From contig JAJRPT010000028.1 in assembly GCA_024280675.1 (NCBI GenBank), positions 1 to 10,357 of the forward strand: a stretch of DNA of 10,357 nucleotides, written 5' to 3'. The position numbers were made by a program, and so were the translations under genes. The notes below the pieces were generated by a model. It saw nothing but the letters and a program-made list of their open reading frames with translations, searched no databases and was not told where the DNA came from. Source of the stretch: Bacteroidota bacterium (lineage in GTDB: Bacteria; Bacteroidota; Ignavibacteria; Kapaibacteriales; UBA2268). Shown here piece by piece: positions 1 to 6,373 of the stretch. Positions within the stretch are counted from its first letter, which is position 1, and every line of letters starts with the position of its first letter.

Positions 1-582
1 ATCGTGGGTCACGTAAATTGAAGCCGCACCAGAGCTATTGTGAATTCTGAGGATTTCTTGCCTCATCGAGTGTCTCAGAGTAGCGTCAAGATTTGAAAGA
101 GGTTCATCGAAGAGAAAAATATCTGGATTTACAATAAGTGCTCTAGCTAGTGCCACCCTTTGTTTCTGACCACCAGAGAGTTGCTTTGGCTTTCTATCAA
201 GATAATTATTCAGCCCCACAATTTCGGCAATTTCATTAACTTTATTTTTTATACTAACTTTATTAATTTTCTTAACTTTAAGTGGGAAAGCTAAGTTGTC
301 AAATACACTGAGGTGGGGATAGAGTGCATAATTTTGGAATACCATGCCGATTTTCCTGTCTTTGGGAGCTAGGTCATTTATTCGTTTCCCATTGAGCAAA
401 AGCACGCCACCGCTTGGGCTTTCTAGCCCTGAAACAATTCTTAGCAGAGTAGATTTTCCACAACCAGATGGACCCAAAAGAACAAGGAACTCTTTTTTTT
501 CAAGTTCTAAACATAGGTTTTCCACAACCAGTGTGTCTTTATCATATTTTTTTGATATATTCTTGAGTTTTAGGAATGACAT
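1..582 (-). CDS. ABC transporter ATP-binding protein, MalK/UgpC type (partial, C-terminus off the window)
   Basis: This is the cytoplasmic ATPase that would power an importer, with two copies per transporter. The first 194 residues are visible and contain a nearly complete nucleotide-binding domain. Motifs in order are Walker A GPSGCGKST (37-45), Q-loop FQNYALYPH (82-90), signature LSGGQKQR (135-142), Walker B IFLFDEP (155-161), D-loop SNLD (163-166) and the H-loop histidine (193), one residue before the cut. The wording of the Q-loop and of the DEPLSNLDA segment is typical of the carbohydrate/glycerol-phosphate (MalK/UgpC) group. Members of that group usually run to about 350-370 residues with a C-terminal TOBE region, which would lie outside the window, so the substrate cannot be read. 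The signature has K140 where Q is usual, a tolerated change. The start is the ATG at 582. The gene diverges from the lipoprotein gene at 611 with only 28 bp between them. No Shine-Dalgarno sequence is seen. Confidence 0.95.
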   Translation of the reverse strand, partial: MSFLKLKNISKKYDKDTLVVENLCLELEKKEFLVLLGPSGCGKSTLLRIVSGLESPSGGVLLLNGKRINDLAPKDRKIGMVFQNYALYPHLSVFDNLAFPLKVKKINKVSIKNKVNEIAEIVGLNNYLDRKPKQLSGGQKQRVALARALIVNPDIFLFDEPLSNLDATLRHSMRQEILRIHNSSGAASIYVTHD

Positions 583-610
583 TTAACAATCATTTATTTT
601 TATGTTTTGA

Positions 611-1741
611 ATGAGTAGAAAACAAATATACATTTTTTGTTCAACATTAGTTATAATGTTGATAATTTCGTGTGAACAAAGGGATTTGCTGGAAATGCCC
701 AAGACCAGCCTTAATGAATTTGAGAACGTAAGCCTTTGGCTTGGTGATACTTTGAATTATTTTGGAAGCAATATTCCAAAGGCTAGTGCTGAAAATTATA
801 TACTAATAAGAGTTGATGCTGACACAAATAATAATAGAATCATAAACTCAGAAGATGCAGATATTTGGACGCATTATCAAATCTCTATAATCAATAATGC
901 AAAATACTCTTCCGGAACATTTTCCTTGGTTTTTGATAAAGATACAAGCTGGGCAAGGATTGTGAACTTTATAAATCATCCACTTTTGGATTCCACACAA
1001 ATCAGCTCTGCGACATTTTCCATGGGGTATGAATTTGGAGAATTGGACGAACAGCCTGTGCATGATGTCGCTTTGACAAATGATTTGATAGTGACTAAGT
1101 ATGAAATTTCCCAAAAGATATACTCTCTTGTAATGGGTGCTAATCCCTCTACTGTCATAGGTTTAGACTTGCCAGTTCACAACATCACTTGGGAAGATGC
1201 AGCTCTTTTTTGCAACAACTTATCAGACCAATACGGGCTTAGCCCAGTCTATGAACTGGGGGGGCTTTCTTCCACAATTAATCTTAATAGCCCAGGGTGG
1301 AGATTGCCAAGCGAAGCCGAATGGGAATATATGGCCGGCGGTGGCGAGTCCCATCAATTCCTTTCTTATTCTGATTTGTCGGAAGGTGCTTGGTATAATG
1401 CTAATTCAGGGTATGTTGTGCACAGTGTCGGAATAAAGAAGGAAAATTCCCTTGGTCTCTTTGATATGCTGGGAAATGTAGCCGAATACTGTAGCGATTC
1501 CTATATTTCTGATTTTTATTCAGCAACATATTCAGCCACATTCTCAAATACTTTCTCAGGTACTTTTACCGCACAAGTGATTGCCAACAATCCCATCGCA
1601 CACACGGGCGGTGATTCCCATGTAATTCGTGGAGGATCTTGTGTTCAAAGCGACAGGTATTGCAGGCTTACCGCTCGCTCCTCTACTTTGAAGCAGAAAG
1701 ATTTTGTGGGGTTTAGGATAGTCAGAACGGTTGTCAAGTGA
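611..1741 (+). CDS. Lipoprotein with FGE/SUMF1-like (formylglycine-generating-enzyme family) domain
   Basis: A predicted 376-aa envelope lipoprotein. Basic residues R3/K4, a hydrophobic stretch and the lipobox LIISC place the acylated Cys at 21. The start is secure because a TGA stop lies directly before the ATG (608-610). Residues 71-82 (DTNNNRIINSED) resemble a dockerin/EF-hand calcium loop (D, N, N, then I at position 8 and D at position 12). From about residue 135 to 373 runs an FGE-sulfatase-type domain, with GWRLPSEAEWEY, LGLFDMLGNVAEY and RGGS (340-343), ending in VGFRIVR. Active FGEs use a Cys pair in an RGGSxLCHxSYC context. Here the first Cys position is Gln346, Cys351 is kept, and an extra Cys344 is present, so sulfatase-activating catalysis is unlikely. 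A structural or ligand-binding role is more probable, as in many Bacteroidota lipoproteins of this fold. A tandem Ser/Thr repeat (303-318) is inserted before RGGS. The gene overlaps the next by 4 bp, indicating co-translation. Confidence 0.88.
   Translation: MSRKQIYIFCSTLVIMLIISCEQRDLLEMPKTSLNEFENVSLWLGDTLNYFGSNIPKASAENYILIRVDADTNNNRIINSEDADIWTHYQISIINNAKYSSGTFSLVFDKDTSWARIVNFINHPLLDSTQISSATFSMGYEFGELDEQPVHDVALTNDLIVTKYEISQKIYSLVMGANPSTVIGLDLPVHNITWEDAALFCNNLSDQYGLSPVYELGGLSSTINLNSPGWRLPSEAEWEYMAGGGESHQFLSYSDLSEGAWYNANSGYVVHSVGIKKENSLGLFDMLGNVAEYCSDSYISDFYSATYSATFSNTFSGTFTAQVIANNPIAHTGGDSHVIRGGSCVQSDRYCRLTARSSTLKQKDFVGFRIVRTVVK
623..630 (-). promoter_or_regulatory. Candidate -7 promoter element for the ABC ATPase gene
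   Basis: On the minus strand this reads TATATTTG, a perfect match to the Bacteroidota -7 consensus TAnnTTTG. It would give a leader of roughly 30-35 nt before the ATG at 582. It lies inside the first codons of the divergent lipoprotein gene, which is expected when the intergenic gap is only 28 bp. No clear -33 TTG is found 19-21 nt upstream. In sequence this AT-rich the motif also occurs by chance, so the call is tentative. Confidence 0.3.
1517..1564 (+). repeat. Four tandem 12-bp units inside the FGE-like lipoprotein gene
   Basis: Four consecutive in-frame 12-bp units encode YSAT, YSAT, FSNT and FSGT (consensus [YF]S[AGN]T), followed by a decayed FTAQ. The first two units differ only at one third-codon base (GCA/GCC), and the third and fourth differ at one codon. 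This is a coding minisatellite in a loop of the FGE-like domain. The insert is rich in Ser/Thr, so it could be a flexible or glycosylated loop (inference). Confidence 0.75.
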
Positions 1742-2946
1742 AGTATTTTAAATATCTATTTTTCATGCTCTTAGCCTCCTCCTGTGCCGAGGAAATTCTC
1801 ACAATAAATTATGGGGGGAGTGGCGGGAACAATAATTACGGAGACAGATCTTCTCTGTATTCAATTGATTATTTTGTCATAGGCATAGTTGATTCCAATT
1901 CAACAGAAAATAAGCAAGGTTTGAGGTGGCCGCCTCTGATGAAAAAGAATGGAGGGATTCTCTGGAGTGGAAATGACAATAAAATAAAACTTCTCGCTGG
2001 CACGAGATTTCGTTGGGAATACGATCTCTTGAGTGCGAGGCTAGTTGGCCCATTTGCCGTCTCTCCCACTGGAGACATTATTTTCCTAACAAGCGACAAC
2101 TCGGTGAACTCTATTGACAACAGTGGCCTATTAAATTGGAAAGTGTCGCTTTCTGATTCCTCAGAGAAAATATTTTATAGCTCAGTTCTAACAACACCTG
2201 ATTATATTGTTGTTAGCAATAATCTCAAGCAAGTATTGTTTATTGATTATTCTGGAAAGATAACACACACTCACACACTGCCAATCACCCCAACCGGCAA
2301 CCCAGTCTTGCTAGGTGACAGTACGATTGTCGTTTCGGCATCCCATTTTGATAATAACAAGACTGATTCATTGTACTTGATAAATAATGAAAATATTCTA
2401 GCAAGGATTGAAACCAAAGGTGCAAGGATTATACACCCTGCTATTTCCTCTGCTAGTAGAATATTTGTGAGTCTTGCCAGACGTACAGAAAATGGTAAAA
2501 AGCAAGCATTTATTATTTGCTTGGATAATAAAGGAAAATTTATTTGGGAGAGTAATATTAAATATCCAGCCATGGGTCTGTCTTCTGATGGCGTTGGGAA
2601 TCTCTATTGTATCGTTCGAGAAATTGGCTTTACTGAATCTAAGAACTGGATTATAAAAATTAATGATAAAGGGGAAATTGTTTGGGAAACATTTTTCAAT
2701 AACGTAATTGGACCAAACTTGTTGATTGGGAAAAACAATATTGCATTCTTTACTAGCAAAGAAAAGTCCCAGGGCTTGGTTTATATTGATAAAGAAGATG
2801 GCAAGCTCTACTCTACTCTTTCATTTGGGATGGCACCTGAGCTTTACCCATATCCAGCCGTATCAAGAGGAGGCAATGTTTATTTTGGAGCAAAGACTGA
2901 AAATAAAATAATTAAAATTGAAAAGGATATGTTGGATTGGAGATGA
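1738..2946 (+). CDS. PQQ-like beta-propeller lipoprotein
   Basis: A 402-aa protein starting at GTG, which overlaps the TGA of the previous gene as GTGA, the usual sign of translational coupling. The N-terminus (K2, K5, then a hydrophobic stretch) ends in LLASSC, so Cys16 is the likely lipidated residue, although -3 Ala makes it a looser lipobox. The rest is all-beta with repeated blades of the form aromatic/hydrophobic strand, then D-x-x-G-x-[LI]-x-W. Examples are SGLLNWK, KGKFIWE and KGEIVWE, each following a strand such as NSIDN, ICLDN or IKIND. That spacing is typical of PQQ-dehydrogenase-like/BamB-type propellers. There is no catalytic dehydrogenase signature or recognisable PQQ-binding site, so it is probably a binding or scaffold propeller. 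A Gly/Asn-rich linker (about 26-36) separates the lipid anchor from the propeller. It very likely works with the FGE-like lipoprotein encoded just upstream. Confidence 0.85.
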   Translation: MKYFKYLFFMLLASSCAEEILTINYGGSGGNNNYGDRSSLYSIDYFVIGIVDSNSTENKQGLRWPPLMKKNGGILWSGNDNKIKLLAGTRFRWEYDLLSARLVGPFAVSPTGDIIFLTSDNSVNSIDNSGLLNWKVSLSDSSEKIFYSSVLTTPDYIVVSNNLKQVLFIDYSGKITHTHTLPITPTGNPVLLGDSTIVVSASHFDNNKTDSLYLINNENILARIETKGARIIHPAISSASRIFVSLARRTENGKKQAFIICLDNKGKFIWESNIKYPAMGLSSDGVGNLYCIVREIGFTESKNWIIKINDKGEIVWETFFNNVIGPNLLIGKNNIAFFTSKEKSQGLVYIDKEDGKLYSTLSFGMAPELYPYPAVSRGGNVYFGAKTENKIIKIEKDMLDWR

Positions 2947-3117
2947 GGGAAATCTTGTTGAAAAGTAATGCCAAATAATTATCAACAAATTTTCAACGTT
3001 TATTACTCTATTTATATTTTGCAAAATGGTAGGGCAGAATAAGTTATACTTGGCATTAATATTGTCGAATAGTTTCTAGGGCTCTGTATTATAGAAAAAA
3101 GTAATAAAAATAACCAA
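2947..3117 (+). promoter_or_regulatory. Intergenic region with inverted repeats and a candidate promoter for the J-domain gene
   Basis: This gap of 171 bp is strongly AT-rich. Three structures are visible. An 8-bp inverted repeat GTTGAAAA/TTTTCAAC (2957-2964 and 2990-2997) follows the propeller stop and may be a weak terminator, although it has no GC-rich stem or T tract. A 9-bp inverted repeat TAATGCCAA/TTGGCATTA lies at 2966-2974 and 3050-3058. A candidate -7 element TATACTTG (3045-3052) has one mismatch to TAnnTTTG. The right arm of the 9-bp repeat overlaps this element. The only TTG upstream (3019-3021) is 23 nt away, which is too far for a good -33, so the promoter is weakly supported. 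No Shine-Dalgarno sequence precedes the ATG at 3118. Confidence 0.35.
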
Positions 3118-3906
3118 ATGGCTTATAATCACACTCAAAATTTAAATTCTCTTCAAGAAAGGTTGAATAGGGGTAAATCACAACTATTGGACTTGTTGGA
3201 TGAGTGGCACGTAAAAAACACGAGCGAGCGTTCACGTATTCTCTTTGATTATGAAAAAGTATTCGGCGAGTTCGAGTCTAAGATAAAACTGCATTATAAA
3301 GAAGCAAAAAATCTTGAGGGCAAATTAAATGCCCTAAAGGAAAAGCTCAGAGTAAAGAAATCTAGCAAAGACAGCTCTTATTCTAAATCAATAAATGGTT
3401 CTTTTAAAGAAAAAGATTCCACAACATTTAATGAAAGTGAATTCAATAGTGTTTACCGCACCATTGTCAAAAAGTTACATCCAGATTTGAATGACAGTAC
3501 TCTCGATTTTGACAAATATTGGAACAATATTCAGTTTGCCTATAAATCGAAAGATTACCTGCGTTTGAGAATGTACAGCGAAACATTATTTAATGATTCA
3601 TTTACCGAGGCCAATGAATTTGCCTCTGAAGAAACTCAAACAGAACTCTTATCGAAGAAAATCGAAGAGATAGAAAATTATATTAAAGAAGAAAAATCAA
3701 ATCTTCTCAGGCTCCAGTACACCGAACCCTTCTGCTATGAAGACAGGCTAAAGGATCACCGCTGGGTGATGCGACACAGACATTTGCTGAGGAACAAGCT
3801 GAAACAGGCTAAAAACAAAGTGGAGTTTAATAAGAAATTACTCGAAAATATGAACGTACGCTACAGGATTCTGGTTGGTGATGAAAATGTCTCAAAGCCC
3901 GCCTAA
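3118..3906 (+). CDS. Coiled-coil protein with minimal J domain (DnaJ-like)
   Basis: A 262-aa cytoplasmic protein with no signal peptide. Residues about 10-82 and 172-245 are charged helices, likely coiled coils. Between them, residues about 106-155 form a reduced J domain: a helix II like that of DnaJ (SVYRTIVKKLHPD) with the HPD motif at 121-123, then LN and a helix III (YWNNIQFAYKSKDYLRLRM). J-domain helix I (the DYYEVLGV-type segment) is not apparent; residues 83-105 are a Ser/Lys-rich linker instead. HPD is the tripeptide that stimulates DnaK ATPase, so a DnaK co-chaperone or recruiter role is inferred. Similar bacterial proteins combining helices with an HPDLN-type J domain are known, but their clients are mostly undefined. 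The start is the ATG at 3118, the first in frame, with no clear ribosome binding site. It may be transcribed alone or together with the recQ pair. Confidence 0.8.
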   Translation: MAYNHTQNLNSLQERLNRGKSQLLDLLDEWHVKNTSERSRILFDYEKVFGEFESKIKLHYKEAKNLEGKLNALKEKLRVKKSSKDSSYSKSINGSFKEKDSTTFNESEFNSVYRTIVKKLHPDLNDSTLDFDKYWNNIQFAYKSKDYLRLRMYSETLFNDSFTEANEFASEETQTELLSKKIEEIENYIKEEKSNLLRLQYTEPFCYEDRLKDHRWVMRHRHLLRNKLKQAKNKVEFNKKLLENMNVRYRILVGDENVSKPA

Positions 3907-3936
3907 GATTATTTTACTTTTCTTCTCGATTGCTCC

Positions 3937-3965
3937 TTGGTTCCAATTTATTTTTCCTATATTTA
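3937..3965 (+). promoter_or_regulatory. Candidate Bacteroidota-type promoter for the 90-aa gene and recQ
   Basis: TTG at 3937-3939 and TATATTTA at 3958-3965 are separated by 18 bp. The second matches the Bacteroidota -7 consensus TAnnTTTG at seven of eight positions, and the spacing is close to the usual 19-21. Initiation would fall near 3972, leaving a leader of about 28 nt to the ATG at 4000. This is the best promoter-like pair in the window, but it is a consensus match only. Confidence 0.35.
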
Positions 3966-3999
3966 GACTCACGCCAACTGAGTAATTTCAAAAATAAAA

Positions 4000-4272
4000 A
4001 TGAAATCTAAATATAAACCGCTTAATAGCAATGTGCTGAAGCTCGAAAAGCAAAAAGAAGCAAATGCTAAAAAAGAGGAAGAGAAGACTAAAGCAGTCAA
4101 TAATGTGCTTGTTAATTTGCGTAGACTAAATTTAAATTTTGCAAAAAAAGATAGAGCATTGCAAGCAAAAATGTTGCATTTCAATAAGATGTTCCATTCG
4201 GTAAAAGATGATGACAGAATTAATTATATACAATTTTTCCTCAAAGTGGATAATTGGCCACTGAACAAATAA
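4000..4272 (+). CDS. Small, highly charged protein of unknown function upstream of recQ
   Basis: A 90-aa protein that I do not recognise. Residues about 12-60 are Lys/Glu/Ala-rich and probably one long amphipathic helix or coiled coil. The C-terminal third (about 63-90) is more mixed, with aromatic residues (Phe, Tyr, Trp86). There is no signal peptide, membrane segment or cysteine. Support for its being real comes from its position between a likely promoter and recQ, its clean ATG start and TAA stop, and codon use like that of the neighbours. The recQ ATG follows 22 bp after the stop, so the two are probably in one operon. A nucleic-acid or protein-binding role would fit the charge, but that is a guess. 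Confidence 0.6.
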   Translation: MKSKYKPLNSNVLKLEKQKEANAKKEEEKTKAVNNVLVNLRRLNLNFAKKDRALQAKMLHFNKMFHSVKDDDRINYIQFFLKVDNWPLNK

Positions 4273-4294
4273 ATTTGTTCTAGTTTTGTCGTCT

Positions 4295-6343
4295 ATGCAA
4301 AAACAAGAAACTCTAAAAGAATCTCTAAGAAAACATTTTTCTCACGAAGAATTTCGTCCAGGGCAAGAAGAAATTGTAAAATCCATCATCTCGGGCAAAG
4401 ACACATTCGTTCTTCTTCCAACAGGAGCTGGGAAGTCACTCTGTTATCAACTTCCGGCTGTACTGATGCCGGCTTGTGCACTCGTCATCTCGCCGCTCAT
4501 CGCACTGATGCAAGACCAAATCACACGCCTCTTCCAAAGAAACATTCCTTCGGCTTATATTAATTCTTCTTTGTCGCCATCTCTTATAAAGGATGTGCTA
4601 CATACATTCGTGTCCGGGGGCTTGAAGATACTTTATGTCTCGCCCGAAAGGTTGCAGAGTCGTGAGTTCTTGCAAGCACTGAGCGTGGCAAAGGTTTCAT
4701 TTCTAGTCATCGATGAGTCGCACTGTATTTCTGAATGGGGACATGATTTCCGTCCATCTTATAGGAAAATTTATAAAATATTTGATATTATACCTAGGTT
4801 ACAAAAAACTACTTTCACTGCAACGGCCACCAAAAATGTACAAGATGATATTATTCTTTCGGCTCAGTTGGAAAAAGCTAATGTGTTTGTTAGTGGCTTT
4901 GATCGCCCGAATTTAGAATGGATTACAATTAAATCCGATGACAGAGAAAATAAAATTACTGAACTTATTTCACTCGCTAAAAAATCTACAATAGTTTATT
5001 GCCCAACAAGAAAGAAGGTGGAGGAGATAGGTAAAATACTTTCTAAGAAATTTAAAAATGTTTCATGCTATCACGCTGGATTCACAACTGAGTACCGCTC
5101 CTTGCAACAAGAAAATTTCTTGGGTGGCAAGAGTAAGATTATGATTGCAACTAATGCTTTTGGGATGGGGATTGATAAATCAGATATTGAGATGGTGATT
5201 CATCACGGATTTCCTCAGTCGATTGAGGCATATTATCAAGAGGCGGGCAGAGCGGGACGGAGTGGTCATGCCGCCAAATGTATTCTTCTGTGGGGGGCTG
5301 GGGACAGAGGATTACAAGATTTTTTCATTGATTCAAATCATCCCAGCATTGATACTTTCGAGCAAGTGAGAGCTTTCCTCTCAAGCAATACCGATGCTGT
5401 GGAAGAGTATGAAGGAGTTTTTCTTAGTTCAAAGCAAATAGCAAAAGAGATGAATCTAAATTATTCATCCCTTGCAATCATAATGAAAAAGTTTGAAGAA
5501 GTTGGGGTTTTAAAACAAATAAACTCGCCCAAACAAATGAGGATTAAAATCACCACTACTCGTCAATCTTTAGAAGAGTATTACTCCAGGCAATCCCCAC
5601 AGTACCAGTTGCTGATGGAATCTTTCTTCCGCTCTTTACCATCTTCTGTATTCCGCTCTTATATTGAAATTGATTTACCAAAATTAATCACAAAATATGA
5701 TTTGAATGCTAGTGATTTAGATTCTTTGCTTCAAAAACTAAAGTATCAAAATTTGATTAATTTTTCTAGCAATAACTGGACTTCTGGATATTTGATTACA
5801 GGGAATATCTCCGAACTGTCACTTCTTGGAATTGATTTTAAAAATATTACTGAACATAGGCAATACTCAGAAGAGAAATTGTCCCAGATGGTCTCTTATG
5901 CTTTTTCCACCAAATGTAAGCGGAATATAATATTAAAATACTTCGGAGAAAAACCAACAAAAAATAAATGTGGGAATTGCTCTAGTTGCCAGTCAAAGCC
6001 AAATCAAAAAGCAAAGAAAAATATTATACCAAAAATAATACACAAAGAAGACACTCAGATAGAGAAAATTAAATCCAGTATTTTAATGGGTGAAACTTTT
6101 GAGCAAATCTCCAAAAATCTGAAAATCAAAAACTTCGACTTGGCCAAGCATCTTTTAAATCTTGCAAATCAAAAGTTTAGCATAAATCCCAACACCCTGT
6201 TCGGTACGGATATTTGCCATAGTATTGAAACTATTATAAATAATAATCCCAGGGTGAAGTCACAGGAAATTCAATATAAATCTAGGACACAGCTTACGCT
6301 CACTCAAATAAAGTTGCTACGAAAACTTATATCAATAAAATAA
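4295..6343 (+). CDS. recQ: ATP-dependent DNA helicase RecQ
   Basis: A 682-aa superfamily-2 3'-to-5' DNA helicase for recombination, repair and restart of stalled forks. Seen in order: FRPGQEEI motif 0 (20-27); Walker A LPTGAGKS (41-48); DESH box (140-143) with CISEWGHDFRP, the RecQ aromatic-rich loop (144-153); TFTATAT motif III (173-179); YCPTR (235-239); IATNAFGMGIDK motif V (284-295); and motif VI QEAGRAGRSG (315-324). The RecQ-Ct zinc site is C541, C559, C562 and C565, with a winged helix around it (about 370-500). The last ~100 residues do not look like HRDC; they look like a small helix-turn-helix segment (TFEQISKNLKI, 601-611, and following). I chose ATG 4295. An upstream in-frame TTG (4286) would add only three residues (MSS) and is a weaker start. 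It probably forms an operon with the 90-aa gene. The stop is 9 bp from the convergent VWA gene. Confidence 0.97.
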   Translation: MQKQETLKESLRKHFSHEEFRPGQEEIVKSIISGKDTFVLLPTGAGKSLCYQLPAVLMPACALVISPLIALMQDQITRLFQRNIPSAYINSSLSPSLIKDVLHTFVSGGLKILYVSPERLQSREFLQALSVAKVSFLVIDESHCISEWGHDFRPSYRKIYKIFDIIPRLQKTTFTATATKNVQDDIILSAQLEKANVFVSGFDRPNLEWITIKSDDRENKITELISLAKKSTIVYCPTRKKVEEIGKILSKKFKNVSCYHAGFTTEYRSLQQENFLGGKSKIMIATNAFGMGIDKSDIEMVIHHGFPQSIEAYYQEAGRAGRSGHAAKCILLWGAGDRGLQDFFIDSNHPSIDTFEQVRAFLSSNTDAVEEYEGVFLSSKQIAKEMNLNYSSLAIIMKKFEEVGVLKQINSPKQMRIKITTTRQSLEEYYSRQSPQYQLLMESFFRSLPSSVFRSYIEIDLPKLITKYDLNASDLDSLLQKLKYQNLINFSSNNWTSGYLITGNISELSLLGIDFKNITEHRQYSEEKLSQMVSYAFSTKCKRNIILKYFGEKPTKNKCGNCSSCQSKPNQKAKKNIIPKIIHKEDTQIEKIKSSILMGETFEQISKNLKIKNFDLAKHLLNLANQKFSINPNTLFGTDICHSIETIINNNPRVKSQEIQYKSRTQLTLTQIKLLRKLISIK

Positions 6344-6345
6344 AC

Positions 6346-6373
6346 AATCTGATTATTTTAATATAATCAGATT
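6346..6373. terminator. Bidirectional hairpin between convergent genes
   Basis: A perfect 11-bp inverted repeat, AATCTGATTAT (6346-6356) and ATAATCAGATT (6363-6373), with a 6-nt loop, sits right after the recQ TAA. It covers the stop codon and last six residues of the VWA/T9SS gene on the other strand. In AT-rich Bacteroidota, AT-rich palindromes between convergent genes often act as terminators. There is no poly-T tract of the E. coli type, so efficiency is uncertain. Confidence 0.6.

Noticed and set aside
344..586. Plus-strand open frame opposite the ABC ATPase
   Set aside because: It is antisense to a well-conserved ATPase with all motifs. Its product has no recognisable features.
2988..3002. 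15-bp sequence identical to 6652-6666 (AATTTTCAACGTTTA)
   Set aside because: One copy is intergenic and the other is inside the VWA-locus coding region. There is no extended similarity, so in AT-rich DNA it is most likely chance.
4286..4294. TTG start for recQ
   Set aside because: It adds only three residues, while the ATG at 4295 is a stronger start and gives a usual RecQ N-terminus.
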